In this document: positions 36,854 through 47,599 of the stretch, piece after piece | Layout: every line of letters starts with the position of its first letter | How positions within the stretch are numbered: the first letter of the stretch is position 1 | Source: Hoeflea sp. | GTDB lineage: Bacteria > Pseudomonadota > Alphaproteobacteria > Rhizobiales > Rhizobiaceae | NCBI RefSeq assembly: GCF_002733955.1 | Contig: NZ_NVXQ01000004.1 | Location: 1-64,000, forward strand | Direction of reading: 5' to 3' | Length of the DNA stretch: 64,000 nt | Made by a program: the position numbers and the translations under genes | Notes under the pieces: model-generated | Database searches by the model: none | The model's input: the letters and a program-made list of their open reading frames with translations, nothing else | What the model was told of the DNA's origin: nothing

Positions 36854-37669
36854 ATGTCAGCGACCCAACTACGCACCATTCTCCCCAACCGCCTGCTCAG
36901 CGCGGTCTGCATTGCAGCGCTCGGCCTCTCGCTTGCGGGATGCGCGTCGAAAGGGCAGCTGACAACAGGCTCGATCCCGTCGACAAACAAGCCGCTCGAA
37001 TCGATGAACGCGTCAGAGCTGCATTCCGCCGCCGAAAGCATCGGCCGGGCCTATGACCGCAACCCCAAGGATGCGGCGGTGGGCATGAAATATGCCTCGG
37101 TCCTGACCATGGGCGGCCGTTCCGAACAGGCGCTGGCAGTGATGCAGCAGGTGGCTATCCACAATCCGACGGACCGGACGGTGCTGGCAGCCTATGGCAA
37201 GGCGCTTGCGGGCGCGGGCCAGTTCGACAAGGCGCTGGACGCCATCCGACGGGCCCAGACGCCAGACCGGCCGGACTGGCAGCTGCTGTCGGCCGAAGGC
37301 GCCATTCTGGACCAGATGGGCGACCCTGCCTCGGCGCGGCAACGCTACCGCAAGGCACTCGACATAAAGCCCAACGAACCCTCGATCCTGTCAAATCTCG
37401 GCATGTCCTATGTGCTGCAGGGAGATCTGAGAACCGCCGAGAGCTACCTCGCCTCTGCCGTCAGGCAACCGGGCGCGGACAGCCGGGTCCGACAGAACCT
37501 TGCGCTGGTGGTCGGGCTTCAGGGCCGCTTCCAGGAAGCAGAGAAAATTGCCAGCGCAGAGCTGTCGCCGCAACAGGCGAGCGCAAACGTGGCCTATCTG
37601 CGGGGCATGCTGTCGCAGCAAAATGCCTGGAACAAGCTCAAGGATTCGGACAAGAACAACACCAATTGA
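36854..37669 (+). CDS. tadD: TPR lipoprotein, TadD-like pilus assembly protein
   Basis: Lipobox-like SLAGCASKG; TPR repeats; located at edge of the Tad locus. Confidence 0.85.
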   Translation: MSATQLRTILPNRLLSAVCIAALGLSLAGCASKGQLTTGSIPSTNKPLESMNASELHSAAESIGRAYDRNPKDAAVGMKYASVLTMGGRSEQALAVMQQVAIHNPTDRTVLAAYGKALAGAGQFDKALDAIRRAQTPDRPDWQLLSAEGAILDQMGDPASARQRYRKALDIKPNEPSILSNLGMSYVLQGDLRTAESYLASAVRQPGADSRVRQNLALVVGLQGRFQEAEKIASAELSPQQASANVAYLRGMLSQQNAWNKLKDSDKNNTN

Positions 37670-37683
37670 TGTTGGTGTTGTTC
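37654..37683. repeat. Perfect 12-bp inverted repeat overlapping the tadD stop codon
   Basis: GAACAACACCAA ttgatg TTGGTGTTGTTC. Confidence 0.8.
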
Positions 37684-37819
37684 CGGGCCGTTCCGACGCG
37701 ACGCTCCTGTCTGCCTCGCGCCACCCTGCTCCCGTGACATCGAACCGTGGTCGGTCCGGAGCCTGAAGCACAAGTTCAAACCCGAATCTGCCTTTGAGGT
37801 GAGACGCCAAGCGCCTCGT

Positions 37820-37947
37820 GCGCAGGAGCTGCCTGCGCCTTGCGTTGCCTGTTCACCCGGGTCGGAGCCAGAGCCTTCAGGCACCCTGCCCCGGTCCAAT
37901 TTCGCTTGTTTCACGGCTCTGGCTTTCCCTGAGGGGACGGCTCAGGG
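37820..37947. repeat. Cluster of three further inverted repeats in the tadD/tadC convergent intergenic region
   Basis: GCGCAGG-agctg-CCTGCGC (37820-37838); AGCCAGAGCC (37866-37875) with GGCTCTGGCT (37915-37924); CCCTGAG-gggacgg-CTCAGGG (37927-37947). Confidence 0.75.
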
Positions 37948-38025
37948 CTTCGCCTTCTCAACCGGGGATTTCCACGGTGTCATCGCCTTCGGCAGGCACC
38001 TTTGGTGGGATGAAACAGGTCTGGC

Positions 38026-39030
38026 TTAACCGCCGGAGAAATTGTCCATCACCTGGATCGCCGCAGGTCCGAGAATCACGCCGACGAGCACCGGCAGGAA
38101 GAACAGGATCATCGGAACCGTCAGTTTTGGCGGCAGCGCTGCGGCCTTCTTTTCGGCCTCCGTCATCCGCTGGTCACGGCTTTCCTGCGCCAGAACCCGC
38201 AGGGCCTGGGCAATCGGGGTGCCGTAGCGCTCGGACTGGATCAGCGCCTGGGTGACGGACTTGACCATTTCCAGACCGGTCCGGCTGCCAAGGTTTTCAA
38301 ACGCCATGCGCCGGTCCTGCAGATAGGACAGCTCGGCCGTTGTCAGCACGAATTCTTCGGCCAGGGCCGTCGACTGGACGGCGATCTCCTCGGCGACGCG
38401 CTTCAGCGCGGCTTCGATGGATACGCCGGACTCCACGCAGATGAGCATCAGGTCGAGCGCATCGGGCCAGGCCAGCTTGATCGAGGACTGACGCTTCTTG
38501 GCCTGATTGGAGACGAACATGTTGGGCGTGTAAAAGCCGATATAGGCGATCACGATACAGGCCAGAACCCGGACGGTGAACGGCTTGTCGATGAGATTGT
38601 CGAGTACGAAAACATAGACAATCGCGCCGACAAGGAAGACGAACGGCAAGACGAAACGCGCGAGCAGGAACATGTTGAGCGCGTTCTGGGTGCGGTAGCC
38701 GGCCGCCCGCAGCTTGGCGATGGTGGCGCCGTCGGCAAGTGCGTCCTTGAGATTGAGCTGCTCGACAATGCCGCGCACAGAGGCGTTGTCGCGGGATCTC
38801 AGACCGGTGCTCTTCTGTCCGTTGCGCGATTGCTCGGCATTGAGGCGGGCGCGTTCCCTGGCGCGGATTTCATCGCGTTCGAGGGCGGCGGACTTCATCC
38901 GCGCATCGAGATCACCCTTTTCGAAAAACGGCGCCATGATGGTGAACAGCGTGGCGAACACTGCAATCGATATGAGAATGGGAACCAGATTGGCCGGATC
39001 GGTCAGGGAAGATGCGAGATCGGATATCAT
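38026..39030 (-). CDS. tadC: Type II/Tad secretion F-domain protein TadC
   Basis: ALDLMLICVESGVSIEAALKRVAEEIA...EAEKKAAALPPKLTVPMILFFLPVLVGVILGPA. Confidence 0.94.
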   Translation of the reverse strand: MISDLASSLTDPANLVPILISIAVFATLFTIMAPFFEKGDLDARMKSAALERDEIRARERARLNAEQSRNGQKSTGLRSRDNASVRGIVEQLNLKDALADGATIAKLRAAGYRTQNALNMFLLARFVLPFVFLVGAIVYVFVLDNLIDKPFTVRVLACIVIAYIGFYTPNMFVSNQAKKRQSSIKLAWPDALDLMLICVESGVSIEAALKRVAEEIAVQSTALAEEFVLTTAELSYLQDRRMAFENLGSRTGLEMVKSVTQALIQSERYGTPIAQALRVLAQESRDQRMTEAEKKAAALPPKLTVPMILFFLPVLVGVILGPAAIQVMDNFSGG

Positions 39031-39042
39031 GAGTTTTGGTCC

Positions 39043-40053
39043 CTAGATCTCGAAGTTGATCATGTTGCGCATCACCAGAATGCCGATCGACATCCAGACG
39101 GCGGAGGCCCCGAGAATGAGATGACCGCGTGAATCGGTGAACAGGATCATGATGTACTCGGGCGATGTGAGGTAGACCAAGGTGGCAACGACGAACGGCA
39201 AGGCACCGATGATGGCCGCGGAAGCCTTGGCTTCCATCGACATTGCATTGATCTTGCCCTTCATCTTCTTTCGGTCGCGCAACACCCGGGACAGGTTGGC
39301 CAGGGCCTCGGACAGGTTGCCGCCGGCCTGGGCCTGAATGGCGATCACGATGGCAAAGAAGTTGGCTTCCGAAAGCGGGATCCGGTTGTAGAGCCGGCCG
39401 CAGGCCTCGGGAATGTTCATGCCCATCTGCTGGGCCTCGACAATGCGCTTGAACTCGGTGCGGACCGGCTCCTGGCCTTCGGCCGAAATCATCCGGATTG
39501 CATCGTTGAGCGGCAGGCCGGACTTGATGGACCGCACCATGACATCAAGTGCATTGGGAAATTCGTTGAGAAAGGCCTTCATCCGCCGGTTGCGCAGAAA
39601 GCCGATGATCCAGCGCGGCAGGCCGGCGCCAAAGATGATCATCACGCCCAACCCGACAAGCGGGTTGCCTTGAAAGACAAAGGCCAGAAAGCCGGCGACA
39701 AAGCCAAAGATCGCCGACATGATGTAGAACTGCTGCACCGACATGGTCAGGCCGGCCTGTGCGATCCGGTCTTTCAGCGCCGGCGACTTGCGGCGATCGT
39801 TTTCCTTGTTCTTTTCTTCCAGCGTCTTGAGCGAATCCTGGACCGACTTGCGCCGCTTGTTGGCTTCGTTGAGCCTGTCGCGCGCAGCCGTTGCCTTGGA
39901 GCGATCGGTTTCCGCCGCCTTGACCCGCTTGACCCGGTTTTCCGCCTTGCGCTCGCCTTCGATACGGGAATAGAGCACGCCATAGCCCAGCGCTCCCGCC
40001 GAAAGCGCGGCCAGGCCGATGATGGCAACTACCACTATATCCAGACCAAACAC
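39043..40053 (-). CDS. tadB: Tad secretion F-domain protein TadB
   Basis: FPNALDVMVRSIKSGLPLNDAIRMI...EAKASAAIIGALPFVVATLVYLTSPEYIMILFTDSRGHLILG. Confidence 0.94.
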   Translation of the reverse strand: MFGLDIVVVAIIGLAALSAGALGYGVLYSRIEGERKAENRVKRVKAAETDRSKATAARDRLNEANKRRKSVQDSLKTLEEKNKENDRRKSPALKDRIAQAGLTMSVQQFYIMSAIFGFVAGFLAFVFQGNPLVGLGVMIIFGAGLPRWIIGFLRNRRMKAFLNEFPNALDVMVRSIKSGLPLNDAIRMISAEGQEPVRTEFKRIVEAQQMGMNIPEACGRLYNRIPLSEANFFAIVIAIQAQAGGNLSEALANLSRVLRDRKKMKGKINAMSMEAKASAAIIGALPFVVATLVYLTSPEYIMILFTDSRGHLILGASAVWMSIGILVMRNMINFEI

Positions 40054-40065
40054 GCGAGCGTCTCC

Positions 40066-41574
<1,509 letters not shown>

Positions 41575-41596
41575 GGATTCACTCCAAACTTACTAG

Positions 41597-42886
41597 TTAC
41601 TTGCGGCCCAAAAGGCCCATCAGGGACGACAGACCCGCCTTCTTGCGCTTTTTGACTTCTGCCCGGCCGGTGACGACATGCGCGATCTGAGACAGCGCTT
41701 CGGCAGTTGGCGACTTGGCCGAGGATTCAGCGATCATCAAACCCGAATTTGCAGCTTCGCCGAACAGCGGAGCATCGAAGGGGATGATCGCAAGCGGATC
41801 GATTTCCAGCGGGTCGCAGAATGCCTCGGGCGCGATTTCGGGCCGTTTGGCCATGCCCACCTGGTTGAGAACCAGAAGCGGTGCGTGATCGTTGGGACGC
41901 AGTTTGCGCAGCGTGTCGAAAAGGTTCTTGGTGTTGCGCAGATTGGCCAGGTCCGGCGTCGCGGTGATGACGATCTCGTCAGCTGCGCACAGCACCTTCC
42001 GCGTCCAGTCATTCCAGATATGCGGAACATCGAGCACTGAAACCGGGGCGTTGCGCTGGATGATGTCGAGGATCGGCAGGAACGCGTCTCCGGAAAAATC
42101 ATAGGTCCGGTCCAGCATCGACGGCGCCGCAAGCATGGACAGATGCTCGGAGCATTTCGACAGCAGTCGGTCGAGGAACACCTCGTCGAGGCGGTCCGGC
42201 GAGTACACTGCCTCGGCGATGCCCTGGGTCGGGTCGGTATCGAAATTGAGATTGGCGGTGCCGAAGGGCAGATCGAGGTCGGCCAGAATGACTTCGCTCG
42301 AAAACAGGCTGGAAATGCTCCAGGCGCAATTGTGGGCAAGGGTGGAGGAGCCAACGCCGCCCTTGGCGCCGACAAAGGCAATCGAACGGCCAAGCGGCGC
42401 GGCATCAGGATCGACAAAGATGGCCGAGATGACACCGATCACATCGGCCATCGACACCGGCGCGACGATGTATTCGGAGACGCCATTGCGCACCAGTTCG
42501 CGGTAGAGCGCCACGTCATTGACATGGCCGACGATCACCACCCGCGTGTCCGGATCGCACACGGTGGCAAGTTCAGCAAGCTCTTCAAGCAGCGCCTGGC
42601 CATCAACGCGGGTCTCCAGGATCAGCAGATTGGGGGTCGGCGAGCCCGCGAACATGTTGGCTGCGGCCGACACGCCACCGGAATTGATGCGCAGGTTGAC
42701 CTTGGCCATGCGGCGGTCCTGCGAGCACCGCTCCATGGTCTTGGCCAGGCCTTCGGTTTCGACAAAGGCATGCACCGATATTCGCGGAAGCGGGCGAATT
42801 CGTTCGAAATCGCCGCGTGCTGCAGCGGTATCGCCTTCATCCGGCTGGGTCTGCTGCTCAAGCGCATAATCAAGATTGGTCATCAA
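41597..42886 (-). CDS. cpaE: Pilus assembly protein CpaE (ParA/MinD-like ATPase)
   Basis: SIAFVGAKGGVGSSTLAHNCAWSIS deviant Walker A; receiver-like N-terminus; between cpaF and cpaD. Confidence 0.95.
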   Translation of the reverse strand: MMTNLDYALEQQTQPDEGDTAAARGDFERIRPLPRISVHAFVETEGLAKTMERCSQDRRMAKVNLRINSGGVSAAANMFAGSPTPNLLILETRVDGQALLEELAELATVCDPDTRVVIVGHVNDVALYRELVRNGVSEYIVAPVSMADVIGVISAIFVDPDAAPLGRSIAFVGAKGGVGSSTLAHNCAWSISSLFSSEVILADLDLPFGTANLNFDTDPTQGIAEAVYSPDRLDEVFLDRLLSKCSEHLSMLAAPSMLDRTYDFSGDAFLPILDIIQRNAPVSVLDVPHIWNDWTRKVLCAADEIVITATPDLANLRNTKNLFDTLRKLRPNDHAPLLVLNQVGMAKRPEIAPEAFCDPLEIDPLAIIPFDAPLFGEAANSGLMIAESSAKSPTAEALSQIAHVVTGRAEVKKRKKAGLSSLMGLLGRK

Positions 42887-42926
42887 CGTTGTCCTGCTTC
42901 ATCGAACGCGTTGCGGTCTGGACTGG

Positions 42927-43643
42927 TCATTGCCCCAGCCCGGCGCCTTCTGTTCTGTATGTCTCAATCACGGTCGACCGCCGCTCTGCATCTATCGGGG
43001 TCATGCCACGGGGGGCGATGAGATCGCCCGGATTGGCAATCTGGGCGGCCAGGTTGTTCTGGGTGGCGCAGCCGAAATTGGCATAGTGCTTGTTCTCGGT
43101 GGTGTTGGCGAGCATGTCCTCGGGCCAGCGGCCGCATTCACCGGTGGACGCGGTAACTGCCATGTAGGCGATGCGGATCGGCGCGGCATCGTCGGCGGAG
43201 GTCACATGATAGGGCGAGGAAAGGATGCGGTCTCCCGGCACGCCTTCATCGCGGAGGACGCTGGCCACTTGCGTTGACAGCACCGAAGCCGCGCCTGCAT
43301 TGGCCGAGCCGACCGGAACCATGATGCGGATGGCGCCTGATGCGCTCGACCGGTAGCTCTGCGCCGCACCGCGGACGATCTCGCGCATTGAAACCGTCAA
43401 TCTGCGATCACCGGAGGCAACCGGGATATCCACGGTGCGCTCTTTTTCGGCGACAACGATCGGGTGATTGGTGCGGTAATCGTCCGGCACGGCCCCGACC
43501 GTGACGCTGTGACCGGGCCATCCCGCGCAGCCTGACAGCAGCGAAACGGCCACCAGCATCGGTGCGGCAAATGTCCTTGACGGACGCAGATCAGGGTTTG
43601 CGGGAACAGAGATCTTGCTCGACATGGTGAGGTTCCTGATCAT
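42927..43643 (-). CDS. cpaD: Pilus assembly protein CpaD (start may be the internal MSSKIS)
   Basis: DYRTNHPIVVAEKERTVDIPVASGDRRLTVSM, NFGCATQNNLAAQIANPGDLIAPRGMTPIDAERR. Confidence 0.95.
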   Translation of the reverse strand: MIRNLTMSSKISVPANPDLRPSRTFAAPMLVAVSLLSGCAGWPGHSVTVGAVPDDYRTNHPIVVAEKERTVDIPVASGDRRLTVSMREIVRGAAQSYRSSASGAIRIMVPVGSANAGAASVLSTQVASVLRDEGVPGDRILSSPYHVTSADDAAPIRIAYMAVTASTGECGRWPEDMLANTTENKHYANFGCATQNNLAAQIANPGDLIAPRGMTPIDAERRSTVIETYRTEGAGLGQ

Positions 43644-45190
43644 TTGTAGATGAAGCCGACAACGCCGTGGTAGCGGCCCGGCGGGAGCTCGGTTTCCATC
43701 CGGCCATAGACGCGGTTGACGCGGCCGAGAAAAATGCCCGCGCCATCACTGGCTGCGTTGAAATTGTCGTCCGGGCGGGCGATTTGGTTGCGCGCCACCG
43801 GCTTGACGATGTAGGGCGTGGCGATGATGACCAGCTCTGTCTCGTTGCGGACAAAGTCCCTGCTGCGGAACAGCGAGCCCAGCACCGGCACCTTGGACAG
43901 TCCGGGATAGCCCGACATGGCCTGGCGAATGTTGTCCTTTACCAGTCCGGCCAGCACGATCGATCCGCCCGAGGGCAGTTCCACTGCGGTCTCGGCCTCA
44001 CGCCGCTTGATCGACAGACGGGTCAGGCCGGGATTGCCGGCAACGCCCTGCAGCGAGGTCGAGCCTTCGAAGGTGGGTTCGGAAACTTCCGTCCGGACCT
44101 TGAGGGAGATGCGGCCCGGTGACAGGACGACCGGTGTAAAGTCCAGCCGGATGCCGTATTCAACCTCGCGGTCGGTATAGGTGGGCCTACCCTCATCATC
44201 ATACTCGACCGAATCCCGGACCTGGAACTCGCCGCCGACAAAGAATTTGGCTGCTTCTCCGGAAATGGCGGTCAGGCTCGGTTCGGCAAGCGTGCGCATG
44301 ACGCCTGCCTGTTCCATGGCGTTGACATAGCTCGAGATGGACCGGCCACCGATCGAACCGCTGGCAATCTGAGCAAAGTTCAGGCCCGTCGACAGTGTGC
44401 CGAGATTGGAAGGGTTGGAATTGGCGAAGTTACCTGACGTGCCGGTGATCGAGGAATTGAAACCAAGCTGCTTGAGTACCTGACGGCTGACTTCGGCAAT
44501 GGTGACCTTCAGCGTCACCTGGTCCTCGCCGTCGATCTTGAGCAGATTGACGATCTGCGATTGCTGGCGGGCTTCCGCATAAATCGCCACCGCGCCATCA
44601 CCGCCGCTGCCTGCGCTTTCGGTGATGTTGCGGGTCGTCGCCTCACCACCGGTCAGAAAGATCTGCGCCAGATTGGCTGCTTGCGCGGCGTCCTGCGGCG
44701 TCCGAACAGAGCCGGTCAGGACGATGTTGTCGGAAATGATCTCGACGTTGATGTTCGAGTCGGGAAGGAAGCGCGCAAGATGCGCCTGCAGGCCCGAGAC
44801 ATCGCGCTCGATCTCCAGTTCGATGGAGACGATTTCCTCGCCATTCGATCCGAAGATGAAGATATTGGTCTGACCCACCGTCTTGCCGAAGAGATAAAGC
44901 CGGCGAGAGGTTCGGGTGACAGCATCTGCCAGGCTCGGATCAGCCACCAGGATGTCATGCGCATCGGTGGGCAGATCAATGACAAGAGCCTTGTTCAGGC
45001 CGAGCTTCACTCGCTTGGACACGCCGGGGCCGGTACGCTTGATCTTGATCACGCTTTCGGCGGCAGCAGCTTGCGAAACAAGCCGCCCGCTCGAGGGATC
45101 AAGGCTCAGACCGGCAAACACGGTTGACCCCACCAGGGCAAGGCTGGTGATCGATGACAGGAGCGATTTTGCAATAACACGCACGTTCAT
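43640..45190 (-). CDS. cpaC: Secretin CpaC/RcpA
   Basis: VDLPTDAHDILVADPSLADAVTRTSRRLYLFGKTVGQTNIFIF; SGGSIVLAGLVKDNIRQAMSGYPGLSKVPVLGSLFRS. Confidence 0.96.
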   Translation of the reverse strand: MNVRVIAKSLLSSITSLALVGSTVFAGLSLDPSSGRLVSQAAAAESVIKIKRTGPGVSKRVKLGLNKALVIDLPTDAHDILVADPSLADAVTRTSRRLYLFGKTVGQTNIFIFGSNGEEIVSIELEIERDVSGLQAHLARFLPDSNINVEIISDNIVLTGSVRTPQDAAQAANLAQIFLTGGEATTRNITESAGSGGDGAVAIYAEARQQSQIVNLLKIDGEDQVTLKVTIAEVSRQVLKQLGFNSSITGTSGNFANSNPSNLGTLSTGLNFAQIASGSIGGRSISSYVNAMEQAGVMRTLAEPSLTAISGEAAKFFVGGEFQVRDSVEYDDEGRPTYTDREVEYGIRLDFTPVVLSPGRISLKVRTEVSEPTFEGSTSLQGVAGNPGLTRLSIKRREAETAVELPSGGSIVLAGLVKDNIRQAMSGYPGLSKVPVLGSLFRSRDFVRNETELVIIATPYIVKPVARNQIARPDDNFNAASDGAGIFLGRVNRVYGRMETELPPGRYHGVVGFIYK

Positions 45191-45198
45191 TCTCCGCT

Positions 45199-46008
45199 TT
45201 AGTTGGTGGCGCCAACTTTGGATATGGAGCCGGAGCGGATCAGCTGGATGGCTGCACTGCCGTCTTCGCCGCTCAATAGATATTTCGCGCCGTCGCTGTC
45301 AGGTTCCTGAACGTCGGCGACACTGCGCAAGGCAAGGGTCAACCGATCGGCCATCTGCTGTGCGACGGTAATGATTTTTGTCTGTTCTGGCGTCAATTCG
45401 AGGGTGGCGGTGGTCCCGACAGCGGTCTGGCTGCCATCTGGGTTTTCCTCGATCCGCTGATCGATCGCCAGTATCCGGATGTTGGACAGGATGACCTCGG
45501 TCAGGAAGCCTTCTTCGCCGGTCTTGCGACGAACCATGATCACGTCCACCCGGTCATTGGGCAGAATGAAGCCGCCGGCGCTGGTCGCGACCGAGATCTC
45601 GGTGGCGATGGCGCGTTTTCCGGCGGGCAGCAGCGAGGACATGATGCGGGACGACGAATCGACGATCTTTTCGCTGCGCAACGGTTCTCCGGCAAACAGC
45701 GGCAGGCGAACGACGACACCAGCAAGTTCGGATATTGCCTCGGGACGGGTGTCGCGGCGGATCAGCCCGTCGATCACGCCATCTTCCGGCCATCCGGTCC
45801 ATTCCAGCGAATCTTCGCCCAGCCGCGCGCCGACCGGCAGGTTGGCGGTTGTCACCAGCACATCAATGGTCGGCATCTTCTCGATGACCGGATCCGATGA
45901 GACTTCCGTGACCTGGACTGTCGGTGACGTCAGGTTCATGGCCAGATACCCGGCCAATACTGCGGCCAAGCCAGCCACTGACATGATGACGACGCGGGCG
46001 GTTTTCAT
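45199..46008 (-). CDS. cpaB: Flp pilus assembly protein CpaB/RcpC
   Basis: Start trimmed to MKTARVVIMSVAGLAAVLAGYLAMNL; SAF-like VLVTTANLPVGARLGEDSLEWTGWPE. Confidence 0.94.
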   Translation of the reverse strand: MKTARVVIMSVAGLAAVLAGYLAMNLTSPTVQVTEVSSDPVIEKMPTIDVLVTTANLPVGARLGEDSLEWTGWPEDGVIDGLIRRDTRPEAISELAGVVVRLPLFAGEPLRSEKIVDSSSRIMSSLLPAGKRAIATEISVATSAGGFILPNDRVDVIMVRRKTGEEGFLTEVILSNIRILAIDQRIEENPDGSQTAVGTTATLELTPEQTKIITVAQQMADRLTLALRSVADVQEPDSDGAKYLLSGEDGSAAIQLIRSGSISKVGATN

Positions 46009-46326
46009 ACTGTTTCCTCGAACGGAGTTGGGTACGCTGTCCGCAGGATGCATCCGCAATCGTGTAATTATGGTTAATAAGCCGCTAGCAAACAGGGTTA
46101 ACGCAAAATTGCCGATGCTGACCGGAACCACATCAAGCAACAGCCCGGCGTTTGAGCCAGGCCGAGTTGACGGCTGAATGAGGGGCGGGCGGGTGTATCT
46201 GAAGCGACCGGCGGATCAGAAAATACCTTCAACCGGTGCTCAAACAGCTATCCGGAATGGCGGCTCTGACAGGTTGCTAAAAGCGACTTAGCGGATAGTG
46301 AGCTGCCGCTTCGAGGCCTAAAGGGC

Positions 46327-46842
46327 TTAGCTCAGGCGGCCCAGCGCATGCAGGAAAAGCCCGGTCTGCGGATAGGTCGCAAACGCCGCGACGCCAATGG
46401 CCACGCCATAGGGTATGCCCTCGCGATCCTTGAAGAAATGCATGGGGATCGGAAGCGGTGCGATCAGAAGCAGATTCTGATTGGCGCGGATTGTCAGCAC
46501 GACAAGGGCGAGGATCCCGCCGAAAACCCCAGTGAACCCGAGAAACGTGACAAGGTCGATGTTGAAACCGTACCAGAGGGCTGCGGCGCTGAGGATCTTT
46601 GCGTCTCCGCCGCCCATCACGTTGAAGGCGAATAGGGCAAAACATCCGGCAAAAACCGCAAGCGCGGCAACCAATGACCAGCCAAAAGTTGCCATGTCCA
46701 TGCCGCTGAACGGCGCAATCACGAAGAATGAGGCCGCCAGGATGACCGAAATGCGATTTGGAATCTTCATGGAAATGAAGTCGCAGAATGCCGCCATGGC
46801 CACGCAGAGTGGAAAGATGACAAAAATAGCGGCCTCGACCAT
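46327..46842 (-). CDS. cpaA: Prepilin peptidase CpaA/TadV
   Basis: FPLCVAMAAFCDFISMKIPNRISVIL; FNVMGGGDAKILSAAALW. Confidence 0.94.
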   Translation of the reverse strand: MVEAAIFVIFPLCVAMAAFCDFISMKIPNRISVILAASFFVIAPFSGMDMATFGWSLVAALAVFAGCFALFAFNVMGGGDAKILSAAALWYGFNIDLVTFLGFTGVFGGILALVVLTIRANQNLLLIAPLPIPMHFFKDREGIPYGVAIGVAAFATYPQTGLFLHALGRLS

Positions 46843-46911
46843 GGGTTCACTCCTGAATCTGCAGGAAAGGTTAAGCGAAAGACCTTAACAAAGCGCAACG
46901 GAGGTCAAACA

Positions 46912-46935
46912 GAAAAGGCCGCCCTGAGGGCGGCC
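46912..46935 (-). terminator. Terminator/attenuator between flp pilin and cpaA
   Basis: Minus strand GGCCGCCCtcaGGGCGGCC followed by TTTTCTG. Confidence 0.8.
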
Positions 46936-46968
46936 ATTTATGATTGTATCTGTCGTACAGATTGCTGA

Positions 46969-47145
46969 TTAGCCAGCGCTGTAGTTCAGCTTCTTGGACA
47001 GCTGGTCGAACTGGTTGTTGAGCGAGTTGCCCAGCGTGGTGGCGCCAGTGATCAGCGCGACCGAGATAAGGGCAGCGATCAGGCCGTATTCAATTGCGGT
47101 CGCACCAGATTCGTCTTTGACGAAACGATCAAAAAGATTCTTCAT
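46969..47145 (-). CDS. Flp family type IVb pilin
   Basis: MKNLFDRFVKDESGATAIEYGLIAALISVALITGATTLG; canonical G/ATAIEY processing site. Confidence 0.97.
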   Translation of the reverse strand: MKNLFDRFVKDESGATAIEYGLIAALISVALITGATTLGNSLNNQFDQLSKKLNYSAG

Positions 47146-47410
47146 GGGTTGTTCCTTCATCCACTAGTGTTTTTCAGCACTCCGCCAACTGCTTCGGCTG
47201 GTCGGATAGGGCGATCATAGGAGAGGGGGTTTTCAAACCGCTTAATGAACAAGGTTAGCGAAACCTTTCGCCGCCAAAGCCCCCTGCATGGTTAACAGAT
47301 CCCTAAGATTTGAACCGTCGTTCTAACCCGCAAACAGTCATATGAGATGAACAGCCAGATGGTGGTTTGAAAGCGGCGAGATTGGCGTCCGGGTTCGTGC
47401 AGGAGGTGGT

Positions 47411-47446
47411 GACACTTTGCGTTTGCGACCTGTCTTATAAAGTGTC
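47411..47446. repeat. Intergenic hairpin with perfect 8-bp arms
   Basis: GACACTTT-20nt-AAAGTGTC; arms extend with GGTG/CACC across a bulge. Confidence 0.6.
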
Positions 47447-47599
47447 GGCACCTTGGCCTGAACGGCTCTCGCTTCCGCCCTTTTGAGGCTCGAACCCAGA
47501 GCCCGCCACAAAGAAATCGCCTGAACCGCTCAGCTTTAAGGCTTCGTTCACCAAATCCGGTGATTTTAGGGACGATATCCGTAATTCCGAGGACATGGC

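Noticed and set aside
46865-46895. GGTTAAGcgaaagaCCTTAAC upstream of cpaA considered as a CtrA box
   Set aside because: Spacing between TTAA half-sites is 10, not 7; kept only as a minor palindrome.
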